The notes below the pieces were generated by a model that saw nothing but the letters and a program-made list of their open reading frames with translations, made no database searches and was not told the origin of the DNA. Made by a program: the position numbers and the translations under genes. Below are positions 40,995 through 50,095 of a stretch of DNA of 64,000 nucleotides, in pieces (within the stretch, counting starts at the first letter, position 1; every line of letters begins with the position of its first letter). This DNA comes from DASUPK01 sp963724665 (GTDB lineage: Bacteria; Actinomycetota; Thermoleophilia; Solirubrobacterales; 70-9): NCBI GenBank assembly GCA_963724665.1, contig CAVRVH010000007.1, forward strand, positions 310,001 through 374,000. Direction: 5' to 3'.

Positions 40995-41611
40995 CTCTCT
41001 GTCTCTTGGTCATCGTGGGCGGTCGGAAGCTCCAACTCGGCCATCGGTTCGTACTCCGCACCGGACCTGCGCAGGTGGGACTTGAAGAGCACCAGACGAG
41101 TCGGACGGAAGAACCGGAACATATGTTCGGGTAGCGCATGCGGCTGTGTCCGGATCAGGGCGGGCTTCCGGCTCTTCGGCACCTCGGGCTTCACCCGCGC
41201 CACCGTCAGGTGCGGCCAGAATGCCCGCTTCTCCGGCTCATAGAACCCCCCAGCGACCAGCCGCTCCTCCACCCCGGCCTGCAGCGCCATGGTCTCCTCC
41301 GAGTTGGCCCCGAGCGCGATCAGCCGCGGGCGCTTTCCCGGCGGGACGCCGACAGGCTCCGACTGCAGCTCCACCGCCGGCGCCTCCGCGTCGGTCGCGA
41401 ACGCAGCCTTGGCGATCGCCTTGGTGTCCTTCTCGGCCTGATAGCCGAGGAAGACGAGGGTGATGTGGAGCGCATCGGGCCTCACGATCCGCAGGGCCGG
41501 ATCGGCGAGGGCGGTCTGCTGCCATCCGACCACGCCCGTACGCACGTCCTGCGGCAGATCGAGCGCGACGAACAGCCGGGCTCTGGGGCTCTTGAGCCTC
41601 TCCTTGGCCAC
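40991..41611 (-). CDS. thpR: RNA 2',3'-cyclic phosphodiesterase (LigT family)
   Basis: The 206-residue 2H phosphoesterase has both catalytic HxTx motifs: ALHITLVFLG near residue 48 and PHLTVARVK near 130. It hydrolyses 2',3'-cyclic phosphate RNA ends. A TAGCGT box 6 nt upstream of GTG 41611 suggests a leaderless thpR-recA transcript. Confidence 0.92.
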   Translation of the reverse strand: MAKERLKSPRARLFVALDLPQDVRTGVVGWQQTALADPALRIVRPDALHITLVFLGYQAEKDTKAIAKAAFATDAEAPAVELQSEPVGVPPGKRPRLIALGANSEETMALQAGVEERLVAGGFYEPEKRAFWPHLTVARVKPEVPKSRKPALIRTQPHALPEHMFRFFRPTRLVLFKSHLRRSGAEYEPMAELELPTAHDDQETER

Positions 41612-41617
41612 GCCCGA

Positions 41618-41623
41618 ACGCTA
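41618..41623 (-). promoter_or_regulatory. -10 box, thpR-recA
   Basis: TAGCGT on the minus strand ends 6 nt before GTG 41611. Confidence 0.5.
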
Positions 41624-41704
41624 ATCACCGCTCCGGCCGACAAGATCGCGCTTGGACGCATCGCCATCAGGCGATTGAGTGTGCGCCCGCACCGACTCTC
41701 CCCT

Positions 41705-42238
41705 CTAGTCCCCCGTGGGGGCCGGGGAGATCTCGCCCCTGCCTGCGACCTGCAGGTTCGCCGGGAGCTTCACGCCCCAGCGGTTCGCCAGCACCTGCAG
41801 CCGCGTCCGCCACGCGATGATCGCCGCGCGCTGCTCGTTCTGGAAGTGCGGCAGCTCGTCGAAGGCCCGGTCCTTGAGCGCGGCCGTCAGCGCGCTCAGA
41901 TAGGTGTCCTGGAGGACGAAGGTGTGGGCATAGGCGTCCTGGGCGGCCCGCATCTCGTCGGGGACAGGCTCCACCTCCGCGATCTTCACCGCGTAGCCGG
42001 CCGCCCCGCGCTCGATCCGCCCCATTCGCCTCTCAGCCTGGGCGGCGCTCAGGTCGCCGCCGTTGTAGCCCTCCAGCACCGGATCTGCCTTGTCGAGCAG
42101 CTCGTTGATGCCGAGCCGGATCGGCTGGACGGCCGCGACGTACTCCTCGAGAGCCTGCCGGCGATCGGCGGTCGTGGTGTCCGAGCCGCAGCCCGCCAGG
42201 AACACGCCGACCAGGAGCACGGCTCCCAGGCGCCTCAC
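41705..42238 (-). CDS. lipoprotein of unknown function
   Basis: The 177-residue protein has a lipoprotein signal (GAVLLVGVFLAGC, lipidated Cys near residue 17) followed by a mostly helical acidic domain with no recognised motif. It overlaps the cinA stop by 4 bp and is thus cotranslated with it. It resembles other actinobacterial small lipoproteins only in layout; no function is assigned. Confidence 0.7.
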   Translation of the reverse strand: MRRLGAVLLVGVFLAGCGSDTTTADRRQALEEYVAAVQPIRLGINELLDKADPVLEGYNGGDLSAAQAERRMGRIERGAAGYAVKIAEVEPVPDEMRAAQDAYAHTFVLQDTYLSALTAALKDRAFDELPHFQNEQRAAIIAWRTRLQVLANRWGVKLPANLQVAGRGEISPAPTGD

Positions 42239-43521
42239 CGCGGCGGCTCCCGGCCCTCCAGCAGATAGCGGACCAGATGGAGGGCCACCACGACCGAGCG
42301 CTCGCGGACGTCGGTGCGGCTGCCGGGCAACACGATGTCTCGCGGGAGCCTCTGGCCATCCGCGGTCTTGGCGCAGACGCAGACGTAGCCGACCGGCTTC
42401 TCCTCGCTGCCGCCGTCGGGACCCGCAACGCCGGTGGTGGAGCAGGCAACGTCAGCCTCGAACCGGGCCAGGGCTCCGTCCGCCATCGCCTCCGCGACCT
42501 CCGGGGAGGCCGCGCCGTGCTCTTCGATCAGCTGGGGATCGACCCCGAGCAGCTCCGCCTTGGACTCGTTCGAGTAGGAGACCACGCCGCCCGCGAACCA
42601 CGCAGACGACCCCGGTCGCAGCGTCAGGCGCGCGGCGAGCAGCCCGCCGCTCTCCGATTCGGCCACCGCGATGGTCCGCTCGCCGAGCAGCCGGAAGACG
42701 ACCTCCTCGATGGACTCCCCGGTCTCCGTGTAGGTGAACTGCCCGAGGCGCTCAGCCAGGCCGGCACGGAGGCCCTCCGCCGCGTCCTCAGAGCCGTCGC
42801 GGTGACGAACGTCGGTGACCAGCTCGCTGCCTCGCAGGCAGGTGGTGATCTCGAGCTGATCCAGGGCAACGCCGCCGTCCTCGATCTCGCGCAGCGCTTT
42901 GGCGAGCTCGGACTCTGGGATTCCGAACATCCGGATCGACATCGTCTTGTACGGCTCCGCCCGGTCCAGGACTTCCTGCGCGGGCGCCGCCGCAAGCGCC
43001 CGCGGCCACATCTCCCGTAGCTCGCGCGGAGGGCCGGGAAGGACCACGACCACCTGACCGTCCGCCGGCACCACCAGCCCAGGCGCGGTCCCCGCGGGGT
43101 CGATCGCAACCGCTCCCTCGGGAATCATCGCCTGCTTGCGGTTCGCCTCGCGGACAGCCTCAGGATCGAAGCGCAACCGCCGCGCGTAGCGGGCGATGAT
43201 GTCGGCGATCTTCTGCTCCATCTCCTCGTCGAGCTTCAGCTCTCGCCCCGCGAACCGCCCCACCACCTCGGCGGTCAGGTCGTCGGCGGTCGGCCCGAGG
43301 CCGCCGCTGGTGAAGATCAGGTCGAGCCGGTCTTCGCGCATGTGACGAAGAGCGGCCTCGAGGTCCTCGGGACGATCACCAACGACGGTGATCTCGGCGA
43401 CCTCGACGCCAAGGCCGGCCAGCTGCTCGGAGATCCACGGCCCGTTCCGGTCCGTGACGTAGCCGCTCAGCACCTCAGTGCCTGTGACGAGGATTCCCGC
43501 GCGAACACTCACGCGCGGCAT
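42235..43521 (-). CDS. cinA: CinA family protein (PncC fusion)
   Basis: The 428-residue protein has an N-terminal MoCF-like domain (GILVTGTEVLSGYVTDRNGPWIS, FTSGGLGPTADDLTAE) and a C-terminal PncC-type nicotinamide-nucleotide amidase domain (AVAESESGGLLAARLT, VACSTTGVAGPDGG). It recycles NMN to NaMN and can act as an ADP-ribose pyrophosphatase. It is downstream of ftsK after 21 bp on the same strand. Confidence 0.93.
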   Translation of the reverse strand: MPRVSVRAGILVTGTEVLSGYVTDRNGPWISEQLAGLGVEVAEITVVGDRPEDLEAALRHMREDRLDLIFTSGGLGPTADDLTAEVVGRFAGRELKLDEEMEQKIADIIARYARRLRFDPEAVREANRKQAMIPEGAVAIDPAGTAPGLVVPADGQVVVVLPGPPRELREMWPRALAAAPAQEVLDRAEPYKTMSIRMFGIPESELAKALREIEDGGVALDQLEITTCLRGSELVTDVRHRDGSEDAAEGLRAGLAERLGQFTYTETGESIEEVVFRLLGERTIAVAESESGGLLAARLTLRPGSSAWFAGGVVSYSNESKAELLGVDPQLIEEHGAASPEVAEAMADGALARFEADVACSTTGVAGPDGGSEEKPVGYVCVCAKTADGQRLPRDIVLPGSRTDVRERSVVVALHLVRYLLEGREPPR

Positions 43522-43542
43522 TGTTGCGGGTCGGGCCCCTCG

Positions 43543-46068
43543 CTACTCGCCGTCGGCGGGCGCGGCGACCGGCTCCGAAGCCTCCTGGGGCGGGGCCTCT
43601 CCCCCGCCCAGCACGCGCGGCAGGTCTGCGAGTGAGACGAGGACCTGGCGCGGCTTGGAGCCCTCGTAGCCGGAGATGATCCCGCGGCGCTCGAGCATGT
43701 CGATCAGCCGGCCGGCGCGGGTGTAGCCGACTCTCAGGCGGCGCTGGATCATCGAGACCGATGCGGTGCCGCCTTCGACCACCAGCTGGGCCGCCTGCTC
43801 GAGAAGGTCGTCGGAGTCAGGATCGAAGTCGTCGTCCCCGTCAGCCTCATCCTTGGTGATCTGCGGCGTCTCCAGCAGCTCCACGGCGAAGTCCGGCTCG
43901 CCCTGGTCCGACCAGAACTCCGTGATCTTGGCGATCTCGGCCTCCGTGATGAAGGCGCCCTGGATCCGCTGCATCTTCGAGGTGCCGGCCGGGCGGAAGA
44001 GCATGTCGCCCTGCCCGAGCAGCGTTTCGGCGCCGCCCTGATCCAGGATCACGCGCGAGTCGACCTGAGACGAGACCGCGAAGGCGATCCGCGACGGGAT
44101 GTTGACCTTGATCGTCCCGGTGATGATGTCTGTCGACGGCCGCTGCGTCGCCAGCAAGAGGTGAATGCCGACCGCCCGCGCTTTCTGCGCCAGGCGAATG
44201 ATCGCGTCCTCGACCTCAGCCGGCGAGACCATCATCAGATCAGCGAGCTCGTCGATCACACAGAGGATGTAGGGCAAGGGCGCCTCGCCGTCGCGTTCAC
44301 GGATCCGGTTGAGCTCGCCGAGGTTGCGCGAGCGGGCCACCTCCATGATCTGGTAGCGGCTCTCCATCTCGGCGATCAGGTTGTTGAGGACGTTGGCCGC
44401 CAGACGCGGCGAGGTGACGACCGGCGTCAGCAGATGCGGGATCTTCTCGTAGTGGTTGAGCTCGACCCGCTTCGGGTCGACCAGCACCATCCGCACCTCG
44501 TTCGGCGAGGCATGGAGCAGGATCGAGCTGAGGATCGCGTTGACGCTGCCGGACTTGCCCGAGCCGGTGGTGCCGGCGATCAGGGCGTGCGGCATCTTCT
44601 GCAGGTCGGTCCAGACGGCGCTGCCCGAGATGTCCTTGCCGAGCCAGGCGACCAGCGGCGAGCCGCCCTGCGGACGGCCGCCGTAGATGTCGCCTAGGCG
44701 CACCAGGCGGCGGCGCTGGTTCGGGACCTCGACGCCGACGGCCTGCTTGCCCGGGATCGGCGCCAGGATCCGGATGTCGGTCGAGGCCAGCGCGTAGGCC
44801 AGGTCGTCCTTGAGCGTCGTGATCTTCGAGACCTTGGTGCCCGGAGCGAGCTTGAGCTCGTAGCGGCTCACATGTGGCCCGGTGACGGTGCCGACGATCT
44901 TCGCCTCAACGCCGAAGTGTCCGAGGGTCTCCAGGAGGTTGCGGGCGATCGCCTCGTGATCCTGCTTGTCGGGGCCCTTCTCGGGCGCACCGCGCTCCAG
45001 GACCGCCTCCGCCGACGGGATCTCGTAGTCGATCTCCTCGGACTCGGTGACGCCGCCGCGCTTCTCCCCCATCGGGGTGAGCTTCACCGCCTCCTCGGCC
45101 TGATCGGGCTCAACGGCCTCCTCATCGGGGACCACGCCCTTCGCGATCCTGAAAGCCTCGTCCTGCTCCTCGAGATCCTCGAGCTCGCTGGTGTCTGGCT
45201 CGTCAGCGATGCGGACGGCATCGTCGAAGTTCGCGACCTTCTCGGTCTCCGCCTCGTCTCCGACGAGGACCTGGAAGTCATCCCCGCCGGCGACCGGCTC
45301 CGGCGGGCCGAAGACCGGCTCCGTGTCGGCGGGGGTGGTGTCGATCAGATCGGGGTCCGTGTGGACGCGACTCTCCTTGATCGCGGTCGCGAAGCCGACC
45401 GTGCCGCGCTTGGCGCGCTCCGCACCGCGGCGCGCGGCGCGGACCATGTCCGACACCGAACGGCCGGTCAGCATCAGGGTCCCTGAAACCAGGAGCACGA
45501 TGGCGACGATGTGGGCCCCGATCCGGTCGAAGAGCGTGCTGGTCGCCCAGTAGAGGGTCTCCCCCAGACCGCCGCCGTGATGCGGGAAGAAGTTGGGGTC
45601 GAACAGCCCCTTGCGTACCCCCTCGGGACCGAGGCCGGCGGTCTGCGCCGCCAGGGCGAGCAGAAGCCCGGCGGCAATTGCCGCCACCCCGACCGCGACC
45701 GACTTCGGCGATGGCAGGAACGGCCTCAGGATCAGGCCGATTCCCGCGAGGCCGAGAGCGACGGGGACAACTACTCCGCCCGCGCCAACGGCATAGTCGA
45801 GCGCCGTCTGCGAACCGTTGCCGACGGCGCCCCCGTTCCACCCCAGATAGATGACGTACCCCAGATAGATCGCCAGGCCGATGCAGCAGAGACCCGCCAG
45901 GTCGAGCCGGCGCTGCATCACCTCGGGCGAGGACCGGCCGCGGGCGCGGCCTCGAGCGCCACCGCGGCCACGCGCTGCGGGCTTGCGCTTCCGCCCGCGC
46001 GCAGGCTGCCTCTTGCGCCGGGGCGGATCTCGCCGCTCCGGCGCGCCGAAAATGCGGTCTGCAAGCAT
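43543..46068 (-). CDS. ftsK: FtsK/SpoIIIE-type DNA translocase
   Basis: The 841-residue protein has a strongly basic N-terminus (Arg/Lys-rich, residues 10-50), four transmembrane helices (about 55-185), an acidic linker, and a RecA-like motor with Walker A GTTGSGKSGSVNAIL and Walker B-like YILCVIDELADLMM. A C-terminal gamma winged-helix (VSMIQRRLRVGYTRAGRLIDMLE) binds KOPS sites. It pumps chromosomal DNA through the septum. ATG 46068 has AGGTGG 4 nt upstream; longer in-frame extensions are not supported. Confidence 0.94.
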   Translation of the reverse strand: MLADRIFGAPERRDPPRRKRQPARGRKRKPAARGRGGARGRARGRSSPEVMQRRLDLAGLCCIGLAIYLGYVIYLGWNGGAVGNGSQTALDYAVGAGGVVVPVALGLAGIGLILRPFLPSPKSVAVGVAAIAAGLLLALAAQTAGLGPEGVRKGLFDPNFFPHHGGGLGETLYWATSTLFDRIGAHIVAIVLLVSGTLMLTGRSVSDMVRAARRGAERAKRGTVGFATAIKESRVHTDPDLIDTTPADTEPVFGPPEPVAGGDDFQVLVGDEAETEKVANFDDAVRIADEPDTSELEDLEEQDEAFRIAKGVVPDEEAVEPDQAEEAVKLTPMGEKRGGVTESEEIDYEIPSAEAVLERGAPEKGPDKQDHEAIARNLLETLGHFGVEAKIVGTVTGPHVSRYELKLAPGTKVSKITTLKDDLAYALASTDIRILAPIPGKQAVGVEVPNQRRRLVRLGDIYGGRPQGGSPLVAWLGKDISGSAVWTDLQKMPHALIAGTTGSGKSGSVNAILSSILLHASPNEVRMVLVDPKRVELNHYEKIPHLLTPVVTSPRLAANVLNNLIAEMESRYQIMEVARSRNLGELNRIRERDGEAPLPYILCVIDELADLMMVSPAEVEDAIIRLAQKARAVGIHLLLATQRPSTDIITGTIKVNIPSRIAFAVSSQVDSRVILDQGGAETLLGQGDMLFRPAGTSKMQRIQGAFITEAEIAKITEFWSDQGEPDFAVELLETPQITKDEADGDDDFDPDSDDLLEQAAQLVVEGGTASVSMIQRRLRVGYTRAGRLIDMLERRGIISGYEGSKPRQVLVSLADLPRVLGGGEAPPQEASEPVAAPADGE

Positions 46069-46134
46069 GCGCCCACCTGATTCGACGCCTGCGAGCTGTC
46101 CCCTGCGTGCCTGGGCAAGCCGCGTCCGGCACAT

Positions 46135-46150
46135 GATTCGGAGCCGAATC
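46135..46150. repeat. inverted repeat between ftsK and response regulator
   Basis: GATTCGG and CCGAATC are a perfect 7-bp palindrome with a 2-nt spacer. It is a candidate operator for the divergent ftsK and two-component genes. Confidence 0.4.
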
Positions 46151-46210
46151 GAGTGCCTAAAACTTCCCTCAAGAGCGCTTGGGCGCGCGGATTTCCGCCC
46201 TAACCTAAAG

Positions 46211-46909
46211 ATGGTGATGGAGCAGGCCATAGCTTCGGCCCGTGTTCTGGTCGTCGAGGACGACGAGGCGATCGCGGACGTCCTCCGGCGCTCCCTGCGC
46301 GCGGAGGGCCACGAGGTCCGCAGCGCCGGCGACGGCGCCGAGGCCCTGACCGCCGCGGAGCAGTTCAGCCCGGACCTCGTCGTACTCGACCTTGGGCTCC
46401 CCCGTCTCGACGGCATGGAGGTCTGCAGGCGCCTGCGGGCCGAGAGCGACGTCCCCATCCTGATCCTCACCGCGAGGACGGAAACCGAGGACCGCGTCAA
46501 GGGTCTCGACACCGGCGCGGACGACTACCTGCCCAAGCCCTTTGAGCGCTCTGAGCTGCTCGCCCGGATCCGGGCGTTGCTGCGGCGACGCCCGCCCCGT
46601 GGCAGCGCCTCGATCATCGTCGGGGACCTGCTCGTCAACCCCGACACGCGGGAGGTGAAGCGCGGGGAGCGCGAGATCGAGCTGACCAACCGCGAGTTCG
46701 AGCTGCTCGAGTACCTGGCGCGCAACCAGAAGCTGGTGGTCTCGCGCGAGCGGCTGCTCGAGGACGTCTGGGGCTATGACCCCTTCGAGCAGACGAACAC
46801 CATCGACGTCTTCATCTCCAACCTTCGGCGCAAGCTCGAGTCAGGCGGCGAGCCGCGGCTCCTCCACACCAAGCGAGGGGCCGGCTATGTGCTGAAGGGC
46901 GCCACGTGA
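46211..46909 (+). CDS. OmpR-family response regulator
   Basis: The 232-residue protein has a receiver domain (VLVVEDDEAIADVL, phospho-acceptor Asp in LVVLDLGLPRLDG, Lys in YLPKPF) and a winged-helix OmpR DNA-binding domain (ELTNREFELLEYLARN, TNTIDVFISNLRRKLE, GAGYVLKG). The kinase gene follows with a 4-bp overlap. ATG 46217 is an alternative start. A TAACCT box at 46201-46206 would place the transcription start very near the start codon. Confidence 0.92.
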   Translation: MVMEQAIASARVLVVEDDEAIADVLRRSLRAEGHEVRSAGDGAEALTAAEQFSPDLVVLDLGLPRLDGMEVCRRLRAESDVPILILTARTETEDRVKGLDTGADDYLPKPFERSELLARIRALLRRRPPRGSASIIVGDLLVNPDTREVKRGEREIELTNREFELLEYLARNQKLVVSRERLLEDVWGYDPFEQTNTIDVFISNLRRKLESGGEPRLLHTKRGAGYVLKGAT

Positions 46910-48358
46910 GCTGGATTCGCAGCCCCAAGCTTCCGCTCTTCGAGCGCATCCCGGTTCGCTGGCGGATCGCCATCACCACGGCGGGCCTGACGCTCCTCAT
47001 CCTGGTCTGCTTCGCCCTCGTCCTTGGCAACGTCGTCGGGAGCCGGATCCGCAGCGACTTCCGCGAGGAGCTGAAGGGCGCGGCGCGCTCGCTCGGCGCC
47101 GAGACCAGGGTGTCCAACGATCCCGTGCTGGGCTCGGTCGTCGACAGCCCGAACCTGAGGGCATTCGCCCTTCCCGAGGACGCTCAAATCAAGGTCCTCG
47201 ATCAGTACGGCCATCCGCTCGCGGGCACGAACCCAGAGATCAACCTCGGAGCTGCCCAGCCTCGGCGTTCGCACCGTCGGCGAGCTCAGCGTCGCCACCG
47301 AGCCGATCACCGCGACCGGCTCGCTGCCCGCCTACGTCCAGTACGCGCGGCCGTACGCCAACGTCAACGACACGGTCTCCCGTCTCTGGTTCTTCCTCGG
47401 AGCCGGTGTGCTCGGCGGCGCCCTGCTCGCCCTGCTGGCCGGACTCGCCGTTGCGGATCGTGCGATGCGCCCAGTCAAGGCCCTCACCGGCCTCGCCAGC
47501 CGGATCAGCCGCACGCGCGATCCCTCCGAGCGCATCCCCGTCCCCGAGACCGACGACGAGGTCGGCGAGCTCGCTCGGACGATGGACGGCATGCTCCAGG
47601 CGCTCGACGAGGCCCACTCGGAGCGCGAGCAGTCGCTCGAGCGTCAGCGCGAGTTCGTCGCCGACGCCTCCCACGAGCTCCGGACGCCGTTGACCAGCAT
47701 CCACGCGAACCTCGAACTGCTGCAGGCCGCCGCCGTCGGATCTGAGGATGACCGACTTGCGGTCAACTCCGCCCTCTCCTCCACCAAGCGCATGTCCGGG
47801 CTGGTCTCGGACCTACTGCTTCTCGCCCGCGCCGACGCTGGTCGCCGGGCGGCGACCAAGGACCTTGACCTGGCGGCGATCGCCTCCGGCGCCCTGGAGG
47901 AGGTGCAGCCGCTGGCGGGCAGCCGCCGGATCGAGAGTCATCTCGACGGGCCCCTCCCGCTCGAGGGCAACCCCGATGAGCTCCACCGGCTGATCCGCAA
48001 CCTGCTCGAGAACGCCGTGCGGCACACCCCCGAGAAGACCACCATCGAGCTGACGGCCCGGCGCGACGGGGACGAGGCGCTGCTCGAGGTCCTCGACGAC
48101 GGGCCGGGCATCCCGGCCGACATGGAGGACCAGGTCTTCGACCGCTTCGTTCGGGGAGAGGGTCCTGCGGACACCGCCGCCGGCGGGGGCAGCGGCCTCG
48201 GCCTGGCCATCGTGAGGGCGGTCGCCGAGGCGCATGGCGGCTCGGTCTCGGCCGGTCGCAGCACCTACGGTGGCGCCCGATTCTCCGTCCGCCTGCCGCT
48301 GGAGCAGGTCCCGGAGCGCGAGCCCAAGGACAGCGACAGCGCCACTCAGGCGCTTTAG
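46906..48358 (+). pseudogene. sensor histidine kinase, interrupted by one frameshift
   Basis: The first frame encodes an N-terminal helix (TTAGLTLLILVCFALVLG) and part of a periplasmic sensor. At about 47251 the homologous sequence continues in the +1 frame: PSLGVRTVGELSVATEPITA, then a second helix (WFFLGAGVLGGALLALLAG), HAMP, HisKA with FVADASHELRTPLTSI (phospho-His) and a complete HATPase domain (NLLENAVRHTP, DDGPGIP, GSGLGLAIV). Together they make a typical kinase of about 484 residues. Without correction the product stops near 47745 after 279 residues. It is either inactivated or an indel in the assembly. Confidence 0.8.
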
Positions 48359-48379
48359 CAAACGTTCAAGAACGCGACA

Positions 48380-48385
48380 TAGATT
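48380..48385 (+). promoter_or_regulatory. possible -10 box of small RNA
   Basis: TAGATT would start transcription near 48392, just ahead of the three hairpins. Confidence 0.4.
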
Positions 48386-48391
48386 CACCAC

Positions 48392-48540
48392 TGGACGAGA
48401 CACCTCGCCGGGGTACGAAACCCCACATACCTCGGCGAGACCCGCTTCGATCCGGCGGCGGTCTTTGTGGCCGCCGCTAATAAGGATCAAAGCGTCGCCC
48501 CCGGTGGTCGCCCCTCCCTCGACCGCCGGGGGCTTTTTCT
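48392..48540 (+). ncRNA. candidate small RNA with three hairpins
   Basis: This gene-free stretch after the kinase has a -10 box and a series of stems: CTCGCCG (48404-48410) with CGGCGAG (48433-48439), GCGGCGG (48455-48461) with CCGCCGC (48471-48477), and a terminal 14-bp terminator stem. The length is about 150 nt. The next gene is on the other strand, so this is not a riboswitch for it. It could be a free small RNA or a structured 3' UTR of the two-component operon. Confidence 0.45.
48497..48540 (+). terminator. strong intrinsic terminator
   Basis: The 14-bp stem GCCCCCGGTGGTCG (48497-48510) pairs with CGACCGCCGGGGGC (48520-48533) around a 9-nt loop, allowing one G-T pair, followed by TTTTTCTTTCT. 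Confidence 0.9.
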
Positions 48541-48542
48541 TT

Positions 48543-48950
48543 CTAGATCCGGGCCGCGGCGAGCGCCGCGTCGCGGGCGAGGCGATAGTGGGACTCGGCG
48601 AACTTGTCGTTCTCGAAGCGATGGACGCCCGTGAACTCGAGCTCCACGGGCATGCCCGGCTCATCGCCCTCGATGACGCCGCGGTAGTGCGCGACCACCC
48701 ATGACTCGTGGCTGACGATGTTGCTGACGGAGACCTCGATGCCCCTGAAGAGCTCGAAGAGGCGCTTGTACTCCGTGATGCTCGCGTCGGGGCCGATATA
48801 CGGCCCGGGGTCGGGCCAGGTCTCCAGCGGCGTCATCACGTTGTCCTCCGCGATCAGCGGACGCAGCCGGTCCCAGTCCCCGCTGTCGAAGCAGTCGAAC
48901 GCCTCGTGGACCAGATGGACATACTGGACGTACCCCCTCTTCACAGTCAC
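48543..48950 (-). CDS. SnoaL-like (NTF2-fold) protein
   Basis: The 135-residue small alpha+beta protein has the cone fold pattern of SnoaL/NTF2-like proteins (VHEAFDCFDSGDWDRLRPLIAEDNVMTPLE, YKRLFELFRGIEVSV, GVHRFENDKFAESH). Family members are enzymes of polyketide or steroid chemistry or simple ligand-binding proteins; no catalytic assignment is possible. GTG 48950 has a TAGCCT box 6 nt upstream. Confidence 0.8.
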   Translation of the reverse strand: MTVKRGYVQYVHLVHEAFDCFDSGDWDRLRPLIAEDNVMTPLETWPDPGPYIGPDASITEYKRLFELFRGIEVSVSNIVSHESWVVAHYRGVIEGDEPGMPVELEFTGVHRFENDKFAESHYRLARDAALAAARI

Positions 48951-48956
48951 ATCGCA

Positions 48957-48962
48957 AGGCTA
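48957..48962 (-). promoter_or_regulatory. -10 box, SnoaL-like gene
   Basis: TAGCCT on the minus strand ends 6 nt before GTG 48950. Confidence 0.5.
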
Positions 48963-48997
48963 TCCGCCAGTCACGACCGACCCGCCAGTCGAACTCC

Positions 48998-50095
48998 ATG
49001 GGATCAATCGACGTCTACACCCTCACCGATGGCGGCCAGTCGGCCGACGATGTCGCGCACAGGGTCGCCGGGTTCCTGCATCCCGCGAAGTCGTCGCTCG
49101 AGCTGGCGCTCTACGACGTCCGGCTTCCCGATCCAACCGGCTCGATCGTCGCGGACGAGCTGAAGGCGGCGAGCGCCCGGGGCGTCGCCACGAGGCTCCT
49201 CTACAACGTCGATTCGGGCAGGCCCTCCGAGATCCATCCTCCTCCCAGCACCCGGCCCGAGATCCTGGCCGAGCTTCCGATCGACGCGCGCCCAGTGCCG
49301 GGAATCCCGGACCTGATGCACCACAAGTACGCGATCCGGGACGGCGAGGCCGTTTTGGCCGGCTCGGCGAACTGGACGATCGACTCCTGGACGCGGCAGG
49401 AGAACGTGCTCGCGATCGTCGAGAGCTCCGAGATCGCCGGCCGCTTCCGTCAGAACTTCGAGGAGCTCTGGTCCCGTCCCGAGGTGGATCGGAGCGGCCG
49501 GGTCGACCCCAAGCCGGTCGACGTGGGCGGAGTCCAGGTGACGGCCTGGTTCACGCCCGGCCATGGCGAGGATCTCTCCCAGCGCATCGCCACTGCGATC
49601 GGCGCCGCGCGGAGCAGGGTGAGGATCGCGTCGCCCGTGATCACCTCCGGACCGATCCTGGGCACCCTTGCAGAGCTCGCTGACAAGGGCGGCCGGGACA
49701 TAGCGGGAGTCGTCGACGGCCCGCAGACCGCAACCGTCTTTCACCAGTGGGACGAGAACGGGCACACAGCCTGGAAGATCCCCCTCCTCGCAGCGACGCT
49801 CCACAAGCTGCCCTTCTCCGCGAAGCCATCCACCCCATGGACGCCCGACTCCAAGATTCATGACTTCATGCACGCCAAGGTGACGGTCGCCGACGACGTC
49901 GTCTTCATGGGGTCCTTCAACCTCTCACGCTCGGGCGAGCAGAACGCCGAGTCGGTCCTCGAGATCCATGACGGAGCCCTGGCGGACCGCTTGGCGAAGT
50001 TCGTGGATGACGTGCGCGGCCGCTATCCGGAGGCTGAGATCCCGGCGCGGAGCCGTCCCATCACGTCCTCCACCCCGTCGGCGACCTCGGCCTGA
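48998..50095 (+). CDS. phospholipase D-like protein
   Basis: The 365-residue protein has two PLD phosphodiesterase motifs: HHKYAIRDGEAVLAGSANWT near residue 110 and MHAKVTVADDVVFMGSFN near 290, each with His, Lys and a downstream Asp. Two HKD motifs in one chain make a complete active site. There is no signal peptide, so it is probably cytoplasmic and its substrate (lipid, DNA or other phosphodiester) is unknown. The last 73 bp overlap the convergent LOG gene. Confidence 0.87.
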   Translation: MGSIDVYTLTDGGQSADDVAHRVAGFLHPAKSSLELALYDVRLPDPTGSIVADELKAASARGVATRLLYNVDSGRPSEIHPPPSTRPEILAELPIDARPVPGIPDLMHHKYAIRDGEAVLAGSANWTIDSWTRQENVLAIVESSEIAGRFRQNFEELWSRPEVDRSGRVDPKPVDVGGVQVTAWFTPGHGEDLSQRIATAIGAARSRVRIASPVITSGPILGTLAELADKGGRDIAGVVDGPQTATVFHQWDENGHTAWKIPLLAATLHKLPFSAKPSTPWTPDSKIHDFMHAKVTVADDVVFMGSFNLSRSGEQNAESVLEIHDGALADRLAKFVDDVRGRYPEAEIPARSRPITSSTPSATSA

